Part shown: piece after piece, positions 1 through 5,078 of the stretch
Position numbering within the stretch: the first letter of the stretch is position 1
Layout: the number at the start of each line of letters is the position of its first letter
Origin: an uncultured Enorma sp.
GTDB taxonomy: Bacteria; Actinomycetota; Coriobacteriia; Coriobacteriales; Coriobacteriaceae
Reading direction: 5' to 3'
Length of the DNA: 11,514 nucleotides
Assembly: GCA_905210055.1 (NCBI GenBank)
Contig: CAJLVH010000049.1
Span: 1-11,514, forward strand
Position numbers and translations under genes: made by a program
Notes under the pieces: generated by a model
What the model was told of the DNA's origin: nothing
The model's database searches: none
Seen by the model: only the letters and a program-made list of their open reading frames with translations

Positions 1-1
1 G

Positions 2-244
2 GGCATGACCCCGTCCGAGACGGCCGAGCTCATGGAGAACATCGTGAAGATCCGCGACCAGTTCCAGATCGCGATCATGCTCATCGAGCACGACATGAAC
101 CTCGTCATGAACATCTGCGAGGGCATCTGCGTGCTGAATTTCGGCAAGATCATCGCCAAGGGCACGCCTGAAGAGATCCAGCAGAACGAGGCGGTCATCG
201 AGGCATACCTCGGTACGCAGGCGAAGAAGGAGGTGGAGGCGTAA
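2..244 (+). CDS. livG: Branched-chain amino acid ABC transporter ATPase LivG, C-terminal end (partial)
   Basis: This is the last 80 residues of an ABC ATPase whose start lies before the window; the frame is open from base 2. The segment holds the switch region LIEHDMNLVMNIC, with the H-loop histidine that LivG-type ATPases keep, then the closing pattern GTPEEIQQNEAVIEAYLG, which is typical of the LivG C-terminus. The protein would be one of the two cytoplasmic ATPases driving uptake of leucine, isoleucine and valine through LivH/LivM. The stop codon (242-244) directly abuts the livF start (245), so the two are translated as one operon. Walker A, signature and Walker B are outside the window, so the assignment rests on this tail and on the livF neighbour. 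The substrate is inferred from the family. Confidence 0.88.
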   Translation, partial: GMTPSETAELMENIVKIRDQFQIAIMLIEHDMNLVMNICEGICVLNFGKIIAKGTPEEIQQNEAVIEAYLGTQAKKEVEA

Positions 245-946
245 ATGCTCAGCGTCTACAACATCAACGTGTGGTACGGGGCGATCCACGCCATCAAGAA
301 CATCTCCTTCGAGGTGAACGACGGCGAGATCGTGGCGCTTATCGGCGCGAACGGCGCTGGCAAGTCCACGACCTTGAAGACCCTTTCCGGCCTGCTGCGC
401 TCGCGCACGGGCTCCATCAAGTTCACGGGCGAGGACATCATGCACATGCCGGCCGAGAAGATCGTGCGCAACGGCCTTGTGCACGTGCCGGAAGGCCGCC
501 GCATCTTCCAGGAGATGACGGTCGAGGAGAACCTCGACATGGGTGCCTACACGCAGCCGCGCGAGTCGATCGCCGAGAACCTCGAGCGCGTCTACGAACG
601 TTTCCCGCGCCTGGCAGAGCGCCGTCGCCAGGTTGCCGGCACGCTTTCCGGCGGCGAGCAGCAGATGCTCGCCATGGGGCGCGGCCTTATGGCGAACCCG
701 AAGCTCCTCATGCTCGACGAGCCCTCCATGGGCTTGGCGCCGATTTTGGTGGAGCAGATCTTCGAGATTATCCAGGCGCTGCACGAGGCGGGCACCACGA
801 TCTTGCTTGTGGAGCAGAACGCGCAGATGGCGCTGTCCATCGCTACGCGTGCCTACGTGCTCGAGACCGGCAAGGTCACGCTTTCCGGCACCGGCGAGGA
901 GCTGCTCCATAACGACGACGTCCGCAAAGCCTACCTCGGCGGCTAA
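245..946 (+). CDS. livF: Branched-chain amino acid ABC transporter ATPase LivF
   Basis: This is a complete 233-residue ABC ATPase, the usual LivF length. Walker A is GANGAGKST (34-42), the Q-loop region is PEGRRIFQEMTVEENL (82-97), the signature is LSGGEQQ (134-140) and Walker B is LLMLDEP (154-160), followed by SMGLAP. The switch region reads LVEQN rather than the LIEHD of the preceding gene, a replacement characteristic of LivF. It acts at the inner face of the membrane with LivG to power branched-chain amino acid import. The start at 245 immediately follows the livG stop; AAGGAGG (227-233) and GGAGG (235-239) inside the livG end can serve as ribosome binding sites. livF is the last gene of the operon: palindromic repeats and a terminator follow, then a gene on the opposite strand. 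The transported amino acid may differ from Leu/Ile/Val, since related systems carry other substrates. Confidence 0.95.
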   Translation: MLSVYNINVWYGAIHAIKNISFEVNDGEIVALIGANGAGKSTTLKTLSGLLRSRTGSIKFTGEDIMHMPAEKIVRNGLVHVPEGRRIFQEMTVEENLDMGAYTQPRESIAENLERVYERFPRLAERRRQVAGTLSGGEQQMLAMGRGLMANPKLLMLDEPSMGLAPILVEQIFEIIQALHEAGTTILLVEQNAQMALSIATRAYVLETGKVTLSGTGEELLHNDDVRKAYLGG

Positions 947-1016
947 TGGGTTGATTGGGGACGGGTTCGTTTCAACCCATAATGGGTTGGTTGGGGACGT
1001 GTTCCTTTCAACCTAT
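946..1016. repeat. Tandem pair of short palindromic repeats with GGGGACG loop
   Basis: Two units lie head to tail with a 36-base period. Unit 1 (946-980) has a perfect 9-bp stem, ATGGGTTGA with TCAACCCAT, around a 17-base loop TTGGGGACGGGTTCGTT. Unit 2 (982-1016) has ATGGGTTGG with TCAACCTAT around TTGGGGACGTGTTCCTT; its stem pairs throughout if two G.U wobbles are allowed. The first stem begins in the last base of the livF stop codon. The same core returns at 4531-4563 and 8818-8893 with different stems. The units resemble REP-type elements; no transposase is present in the window. Confidence 0.8.
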
Positions 1017-1046
1017 TTTGGACGACGGATCTGCTTGAGTCATGTT

Positions 1047-1086
1047 GCGGCCGCAGCGCAAAGGTGCGCTGCGGTCGCTTCCTGTT
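1047..1086 (+). terminator. Rho-independent terminator after livF
   Basis: A 13-bp GC-rich stem (1047-1059 with 1066-1078, one G.U pair) encloses the 6-base loop AAAGGT and is followed by TTCCTGTT. The T-tract is interrupted, but the stem is strong and lies about 100 bases after the livF stop. In the opposite direction the flanking sequence is not T-rich, so it mainly serves the liv operon, though it could also block read-through from the converging gene. Confidence 0.72.
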
Positions 1087-1106
1087 AGAGGCGCATGGCG
1101 GCTGCG

Positions 1107-1505
1107 CTAGACATTCATGATGCCGCGGTTATCGGTGAGGATGGCGCGAGACGGATCGCTCGGCAGGTAGCTCACGCGCACCGTCGAGCCTACGCTGCAG
1201 CCGAGCACGTACGTCTTGCGCTGGCCGATGGGAATAGGCCCGAGCTTGATGAGGGTGCTGTTCAGCTTGAGCGACTCGCGGAGCGTGTATTCCACGCCGT
1301 CGACGCAGTAGCGCACGTATGCGTAGCTCGCACGATCGCTACCGCCGGGACGGATGCGCTCCATGACGCCCATGGTCTCGCCGGTGTAGGAGCGCTCCTT
1401 GCGCGTGCGGCTCCACTTTATGCAGAGGACGATGGCTGCTGCAAGTCCGCCGCCCATCAGGGCGATTACTGCAAATATGATGACGATCACCATTCCGTCG
1501 CTCAT
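1107..1505 (-). CDS. Membrane-anchored DUF3592-like protein
   Basis: This is a 132-residue protein of unknown role. One hydrophobic segment at residues 5-29 (MVIVIIFAVIALMGGGLAAA onward) is followed by a positively charged stop KWSRTRKER, so it should sit in the membrane by one helix. The soluble part has the DUF3592 pattern: a start resembling TGETMGVMERI, an aromatic strand YAYVRYCVDGVEYTL, and near the end GSTVRVSYLPSDPSRAIL, matching the family's V-x-Y-x-P-x-x-P-x-x-A motif. I chose the ATG at 1505-1503 because GGGGAG lies a few bases upstream and the hydrophobic segment begins just after it; the frame stays open up to 1649 but that extension has no protein-like character. It converges on livF and is divergent from the helicase, so it is probably transcribed alone. 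Function cannot be read from the sequence. Confidence 0.68.
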   Translation of the reverse strand: MSDGMVIVIIFAVIALMGGGLAAAIVLCIKWSRTRKERSYTGETMGVMERIRPGGSDRASYAYVRYCVDGVEYTLRESLKLNSTLIKLGPIPIGQRKTYVLGCSVGSTVRVSYLPSDPSRAILTDNRGIMNV

Positions 1506-1539
1506 GAGGCTCCCCGAAGACGTTGAACACGGTCGCTTC

Positions 1540-1548
1540 ATTCTAGCA
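1540..1548 (-). promoter_or_regulatory. Extended -10 promoter for the DUF3592-like gene
   Basis: On the minus strand the sequence reads TGCTAGAAT, an extended -10 (TGN followed by TAGAAT) about 34 bases before the start codon at 1505. No good -35 is seen, which is acceptable for extended -10 promoters. The predicted transcript start is near 1533. Confidence 0.45.
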
Positions 1549-1636
1549 GCGTCCAGCGGTGCGGCGCAGCGCGTGGGCGTACGGTATTCGCGAACCCGTG
1601 CCGCTCTGTTGATTTTGCGGGAGCGATGAGCGGGGT

Positions 1637-1664
1637 TTGCGCGAATCATCCTTCCGCCTATACT
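1637..1664 (+). promoter_or_regulatory. Promoter of the DEAD-box helicase gene
   Basis: TTGCGC (1637-1642) and TATACT (1659-1664) are separated by 16 bases, a good sigma-70-like pair in an otherwise GC-rich stretch. Transcription would begin near 1671, leaving a leader of about 120 bases before the helicase ATG. An imperfect inverted copy of the -35 region (TTCGCGAACCCG at 1587-1598) lies upstream and could matter for control. Confidence 0.55.
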
Positions 1665-1751
1665 TTCCTGCGGCGTACCTGCTCCATCGCAGATGGTTCG
1701 GCATCCCGTTCGAACATGTCCTGCGACACGCCGTTCGTACAGCTCTCGCGA

Positions 1752-1773
1752 CGCGCTTTGGTTTTAGAGCGCG
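1752..1773 (+). promoter_or_regulatory. Leader hairpin next to the helicase ribosome binding site
   Basis: CGCGCTTTG (1752-1760) can pair with TAGAGCGCG (1765-1773) using two G.U pairs around a 4-base GTTT loop. It ends six bases before the AAGGA ribosome binding site (1779-1783). In an RNA helicase gene such a leader structure could give feedback control of its own translation; that role is inference only. Confidence 0.4.
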
Positions 1774-1791
1774 AAGACAAGGATATAGAGA

Positions 1792-3456
1792 ATGCAGACA
1801 ATCGAGAAGACCGACGGCGCCGTCGAGACCATGGACGGCGAGGCTACCTTGCGTTTTGAGGATCTGGGACTTTCTGATGAGGTGCTCGCTGCGGCGCGCG
1901 ATATGGGCTACGAGACGCCCACGCCGGTGCAGGTGGCGACGATTCCCGAAGTGCTCGCAGGTCGCGACGTGCTCGCCGCCGCGCAGACGGGAACGGGCAA
2001 GACCGCGGCGTTCCTGCTGCCGGTTATGAGCACGCTCGCACATGTGGTTCCGCTCGGCAGCGCGCGTGAACGCCGCCGTGCGCGCGGACGCGGCCCTGCC
2101 ATGCTCATCGTGACGCCCACGCGAGAACTTGCCCAGCAGATCGAGGATGTATGCAAGCACGTCGCGGCACGTACCCGGCATATCGCCGTGACCGTCGTGG
2201 GCGGGGTGGGCTACAACCCGCAGCGCAGCGCCCTCAAAGCGGGTTGCGACATCCTCGTGGCGACGCCGGGACGCTTGGTGGATCTTATCGGCGAGGGGAC
2301 GGCGAAGCTCAGCGAGGTAGGCGTGCTCGTGCTCGATGAAGCGGATCGCATGCTCGATATGGGTTTCTTGCCCGACGTGCGCAAGATCGTGGCGCAGACC
2401 CCTGCCGACCGTCAGACGCTCCTCTTCTCCGCGACGCTCGACGAGAAAGCCGTGGGCGCCATCACCGACCTCGTGCACGATCCGGCGCGCGTGGAGATCG
2501 CGCCTCCCGCGAGCACGGCCGACACGGTCGACCAGTATGTGGTGCCTGTGTCTTCCGAGGTGAAGAACGGCATGCTCATTCAGGTGCTCAAACGCGAGGG
2601 TGCGCAGCACGTGATCGTGTTCACTCGCACGAAGCACCGGGCAGACGCGTGTTGCCGCCGGCTTGCGCGTGCGGGTATCAAGGCGGCTCCGATCCATGGC
2701 AATCGCAGCCAGGCGCAACGCGAGCGCGCACTCGCGGATTTCCGCGCCGGCAAGGTTGACGTGCTTGTGGCGACCGACGTTCTTGCGCGCGGCATCGACA
2801 TCTCGGACGTGCGCTACGTGGTGAACTTCGACGTGCCGAGCGAGCCCACGGACTACATCCATCGCATCGGCCGTACCGGACGCGCCGGCGAGGAAGGCTG
2901 GGCGCTCACCTTCGTGACCGAGCTCGATGCGGCTGAATTCTTCGACATCGAGGCGCTCATGGGCAAGACGGCCGACCTCTACGATTACGGCACGCTCGAC
3001 CTCGGCGCGCAGCCGCCGGTGATCGACCCTGATCGCGTCCCGGGCAAGACGGTCAAGAAGAAGGCGCATCGGGGCAAGTCGACCTCGAAGCGCAAGCGAC
3101 GCGCCCCCGCGTCGACGCATGACGGGGAGAAGCGGGCAGACGCTGTACCGCGGCGCGCACGGAGGGCTGAGGTTGCGAAGCGCGACGGCCAGGGCGATGC
3201 GCACGGATCGGCGGTCGTGAAGCATGGCCAAGCTGATGCGGCCGGCAATGCTTCTGCGAAGCGCGAGCGTCGGAGGGGGAATGCTGCCGCGCCTGCGAGG
3301 CATGGGATGAACGATGCCTTTCGGGTCGCGGCACCGGCGAAGCGCGGCGCACGGGACGCCGCTCGGGTCGCGGCACCGGCGAAGCGCAGGGTCCGTTCGG
3401 GATCCGATACCCCGAAGCCCCGCCGTCGTCCGGGAGATCGCGGCGGCGTGCGTTAA
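1792..3456 (+). CDS. DEAD-box ATP-dependent RNA helicase with basic C-terminal tail
   Basis: This is a 554-residue RNA helicase of the RhlE/DeaD/CsdA group that unwinds RNA duplexes using ATP. All motifs are present: aromatic F22 and Q motif ending TPVQ (44-47), motif I AQTGTGKT (64-71), PTRELAQQ (109-116), TPGR (158-161), DEAD (182-185), SAT (213-215), the helicase-C motifs VIVFTRTK (274-281) and ATDVLARGID (327-336), and HRIGRTGR (357-364). The two RecA-like domains end near residue 400. From about 418 to 554 the chain is a Lys/Arg/Ala-rich, low-complexity tail with no fold visible, the type that binds RNA non-specifically in this group. The start is supported by AAGGA at 1779-1783. It is probably monocistronic, with its own promoter and a long leader. 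Likely roles are ribosome assembly, mRNA decay or cold adaptation; the sequence does not decide between them. Confidence 0.94.
   Translation: MQTIEKTDGAVETMDGEATLRFEDLGLSDEVLAAARDMGYETPTPVQVATIPEVLAGRDVLAAAQTGTGKTAAFLLPVMSTLAHVVPLGSARERRRARGRGPAMLIVTPTRELAQQIEDVCKHVAARTRHIAVTVVGGVGYNPQRSALKAGCDILVATPGRLVDLIGEGTAKLSEVGVLVLDEADRMLDMGFLPDVRKIVAQTPADRQTLLFSATLDEKAVGAITDLVHDPARVEIAPPASTADTVDQYVVPVSSEVKNGMLIQVLKREGAQHVIVFTRTKHRADACCRRLARAGIKAAPIHGNRSQAQRERALADFRAGKVDVLVATDVLARGIDISDVRYVVNFDVPSEPTDYIHRIGRTGRAGEEGWALTFVTELDAAEFFDIEALMGKTADLYDYGTLDLGAQPPVIDPDRVPGKTVKKKAHRGKSTSKRKRRAPASTHDGEKRADAVPRRARRAEVAKRDGQGDAHGSAVVKHGQADAAGNASAKRERRRGNAAAPARHGMNDAFRVAAPAKRGARDAARVAAPAKRRVRSGSDTPKPRRRPGDRGGVR
3321..3387 (+). 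repeat. 42-base-period duplication inside the helicase tail
   Basis: A 25-base stretch beginning TCGGGTCGCGGCACCGG occurs identically at 3321-3345 and 3363-3387. It encodes the repeated peptide RVAAPAKR in the basic tail. The 42-base period keeps the frame, so the tail seems to grow or shrink by in-frame slippage or unequal exchange. Confidence 0.8.
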
Positions 3457-3512
3457 CATCGGCGAGCTGTGCCGGCATCCTCTCTTGAAACACGTATAAC
3501 GCGCGTAGATGG

Positions 3513-3558
3513 CAAGAACCTGTGTGAAACTTGAATGTGCGTTTCACGCAGGTTCTTG
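3513..3558. terminator. Long hairpin between converging genes, probable terminator
   Basis: An 18-bp stem (3513-3530 with 3541-3558, one wobble pair) encloses the 10-base loop TTGAATGTGC. It lies 57 bases after the helicase stop and about 100 bases after the end of the converging amidotransferase gene. There is no clean T-tract on either side (GTGTTGATG on the plus side), so termination may be weak or factor-aided. A processed 3'-end structure or an inverted-repeat element are alternatives. The rest of 3457-3656 shows only a 5-bp hairpin at 3606-3618. Confidence 0.55.
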
Positions 3559-3656
3559 TGTTGATGCGCTCTATCCGACAAGAGTCTTCTAGGCGCTATG
3601 GGGTGCTACCTGCGGTAGGAGTTCGTCTGTCCGTTTCGATTCGGCACCCGCATCGC

Positions 3657-4514
3657 CTAAGCGCCTGCTCGCGCTGCGGCGCCCTTTGCTGCCGCGCTCA
3701 CGAATGCGCGGAAGATCAGCTGCATGGGCGCGTGCTCTGCGTGATACTCGGGATGCCATTGCACACCCACCGCGAAGGCCTCGCCCGGTTGCTCGATTGC
3801 CTCGATGATGCCATCGGGCGCGGTCGCGGTACCTACATAGCACGGAGCCACGTCGCGAATCGCCTGGTGGTGCATGGAGTTGACGGTGAGATACAGCGGG
3901 TCTGCCATGGGCTGCGTGGTATCCGCCGCCTCACGCGGCGACGACCCACCTGCCAGAGAGTCCCCAGCTCCACCGTCTAGAATCTTTGCCAAACGCGTGC
4001 CGGGAACGATGCCGACCTCGTGCGCGAGGCACCCATCCATATGCTTGTTATGCACAATGGCCTCGGCTCCAGATGCCGCGGCTGCCTGGGCGGGAATATC
4101 GTGGTAGAGCGTACCGCCATGGGCGACGTTCATGATCTGCAAGCCGTGGCAGATCCCCAGGACGGGAAGGCCGCGCCCCTCTGCGCCGGCGAGCAGGTAG
4201 AGGTCGGCCGCGTCGCGTTTCGGCGTGGGATCTTTGACGAGCGCCTCCCCTTCGGCGAGCGCGGCGGGGGAGAGGGAAAGCACATCCCTATAGAGCGTGG
4301 GGTCGACGTCTGCTCCACCGGTGAGCATGAGGCCGTCTACGGTATCGAGCAGCTCGTCGTATATGCCGTGGTCCTCAGTGAGCGGTGCCACGATAGGCAG
4401 ACCGCCTGCAAGCACGATCGCGTCGGCATAGTTTTCCGAAAGACGAAGCGCCATCTCTCCGAGGTATTCCGTTTGGGAGGGCGCGATGAGTATGAGCGGT
4501 CGATGCGTGTCCAT
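3657..4514 (-). CDS. Class I glutamine amidotransferase-like hydrolase (peptidase C26, PuuD-like)
   Basis: This is a 285-residue enzyme of the gamma-glutamyl-gamma-aminobutyrate hydrolase family, which cleaves gamma-glutamyl amides in the cytoplasm. The nucleophile sits in LGICHGLQ (Cys122), and the partner His and Glu are in VQWHPEYH (His254, Glu256). GLMLTGGADVDP (61-72) forms the conserved oxyanion-side loop, and VNSMHHQAI (211-219) is also typical. The length is slightly above the usual 250 because of an insertion around residues 180-205 rich in Gly, Ser and Asp. The start at 4514 matches where family members begin and has GGGAG just upstream, although the spacing is short; in-frame ATGs further upstream (4565, 4598) would add residues without family similarity. 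No polyamine genes are near, so a role in putrescine breakdown is unproven. Other gamma-glutamyl substrates, or anthranilate-synthase-like amidotransfer, remain possible. Confidence 0.88.
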   Translation of the reverse strand: MDTHRPLILIAPSQTEYLGEMALRLSENYADAIVLAGGLPIVAPLTEDHGIYDELLDTVDGLMLTGGADVDPTLYRDVLSLSPAALAEGEALVKDPTPKRDAADLYLLAGAEGRGLPVLGICHGLQIMNVAHGGTLYHDIPAQAAAASGAEAIVHNKHMDGCLAHEVGIVPGTRLAKILDGGAGDSLAGGSSPREAADTTQPMADPLYLTVNSMHHQAIRDVAPCYVGTATAPDGIIEAIEQPGEAFAVGVQWHPEYHAEHAPMQLIFRAFVSAAAKGAAARAGA

Positions 4515-4530
4515 GGGCTCCCGCCTGTAG

Positions 4531-4563
4531 GTGGTACGTTTGAGACGGGGTCTAAAGTACCAC
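4531..4563. repeat. Palindromic repeat of the GGGGACGGGGTC type in the amidotransferase leader
   Basis: GTGGTAC (4531-4537) and GTACCAC (4557-4563) pair perfectly around the loop GTTTGAGACGGGGTCTAAA. The loop closely matches the core of the repeats at 946-1016 and 8818-8893 (TTTGGGGACGGGGTC), being one base shorter with one change, while the stem is different. It lies 17 bases upstream of the amidotransferase start codon, so it is in or at the promoter or leader of that gene. Confidence 0.6.
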
Positions 4564-4645
4564 ATGCGGCACGCCGTCGCCCGCTCCAAACGCACCAAAA
4601 GATCATGCTCGCTCCAACTGCATCGCCTTGCGTCAAAGAATGTAG

Positions 4646-4674
4646 TTGCCTGCGCGCGGCAGAGTGCATATACT
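4646..4674 (+). promoter_or_regulatory. Promoter of the antitoxin-like gene / thrE unit
   Basis: TTGCCT (4646-4651) and TATACT (4669-4674) are separated by exactly 17 bases, the clearest sigma-70-like pair in the window. Predicted transcription starts near 4681, giving a leader of about 158 bases before the ATG at 4839. No convincing promoter was found for the divergent amidotransferase. Confidence 0.65.
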
Positions 4675-4683
4675 ATGTGCAGG

Positions 4684-4712
4684 GGTATAACTTAAGAATA
4701 CTAAGTAATACC
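4684..4712. promoter_or_regulatory. AT-rich dyad just downstream of the promoter, operator candidate
   Basis: GGTATAACTTA (4684-4694) and TAAGTAATACC (4702-4712) form an inverted repeat matching at 10 of 11 positions around a 7-base spacer. It begins 9 bases after the -10 box and covers the predicted transcript start region, a classic place for repressor binding. It is markedly AT-rich compared with its surroundings. The first downstream gene encodes a ribbon-helix-helix-type protein, a class that commonly binds such dyads, so autoregulation is a reasonable inference. Confidence 0.55.
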
Positions 4713-4734
4713 AACGAAGCATTTTAGCAACCTG

Positions 4735-4804
4735 CCTGGGCATGCGGCATGCGCCGGCGTTCGGTCATTGGTAGTGCAGCATCGGCACATGCCTCATGCC
4801 CAGG
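4735..4804 (+). promoter_or_regulatory. Long leader hairpin upstream of the antitoxin-like gene
   Basis: The outer stem CCTGGGCATG (4735-4744) and CATGCCCAGG (4795-4804) pairs perfectly. After one mismatch it continues as GGCATGCGCC (4746-4755) with GGCACATGCC (4784-4793), again with one mismatch, and the loop is roughly 4758-4781. The total is about 20 base pairs in the 5' leader. No T-tract follows, so it is not a simple terminator; a structured leader that affects mRNA stability or translation fits better. No known riboswitch or T-box motif was recognised. Together with the promoter and dyad it fills the 324-base gap 4515-4838. Confidence 0.5.
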
Positions 4805-4838
4805 TAAACGCAGCAGAACGTTCCACCAAGGATCGACC

Positions 4839-5078
4839 ATGGCAGAGCATATGACCCCAGTCGTCGCGAAGGTCCTGCCCGAAGAGAAGGCGGCCTTCGC
4901 GGCGGCGACCCAGCGTGTAGGCACGACGCCTTCCAATGCCATCCGCATGTTCATAGCCGCGTTCAATCGGTGCGGCACCTTCCCATTCGACATCTCGCCT
5001 GCCGGGGCTTTCGGCACCGCAGGATCCGTTGACGCGCCCACGGCGCTCGAGCTGAAGGAGAGGGACCATGGCCGCTGA
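4839..5078 (+). CDS. RelB/DinJ-family antitoxin-like protein (no toxin partner adjacent)
   Basis: This is a small 79-residue protein. Residues 7-20 (PVVAKVLPEEKAAF) match the beta strand and first helix of the RelB/DinJ ribbon-helix-helix fold, and TTPSNAIRMFIAAFNRCGTFPF (29-50) matches the family's hallmark TPSxAIRMF...PF segment. Family members usually bind DNA as dimers and neutralise a YafQ/RelE-type RNase encoded just downstream. Here no toxin follows: the next gene is an amino-acid exporter that starts 11 bases before this gene ends. The tail after residue 53 is short and Ala/Gly-rich. The start at 4839 is chosen for AAGGA at 4828-4832; the frame is open back to 4749, but that extension overlaps the leader hairpin and lies outside the family's length. 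It may repress its own promoter through the dyad at 4684-4712. It could also be a leftover of a decayed toxin-antitoxin pair. Confidence 0.78.
   Translation: MAEHMTPVVAKVLPEEKAAFAAATQRVGTTPSNAIRMFIAAFNRCGTFPFDISPAGAFGTAGSVDAPTALELKERDHGR

Noticed and set aside
1543..3459. 638-codon open frame on the minus strand opposite the helicase
   Set aside because: It is rich in Arg, His and Ala with no domain pattern and mirrors the codons of the well-supported helicase gene; such antisense frames are expected in high-GC DNA.
3606..3618. Hairpin CTACC-TGC-GGTAG after the amidotransferase gene
   Set aside because: Only five base pairs, no T-tract, and common by chance.
4515..4630. Promoter for the amidotransferase on the minus strand
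   Set aside because: TACTTT and TTGACG are present but no -35/-10 pair has acceptable spacing.
4020..4727. 235-codon plus-strand frame that could have been the missing toxin upstream of the antitoxin-like gene
   Set aside because: It is antisense to the amidotransferase, ends inside the AT-rich operator region, and shows no RelE/YafQ pattern.
4749..4838. 30-codon N-terminal extension of the antitoxin-like gene
   Set aside because: It begins inside the leader hairpin with no ribosome binding site, while AAGGA supports the ATG at 4839, which gives the normal family length.
4681..4838. T-box or known riboswitch in the leader of the antitoxin-thrE unit
   Set aside because: No T-box sequence, specifier loop or terminator/antiterminator pair could be found; only a long hairpin is supported.
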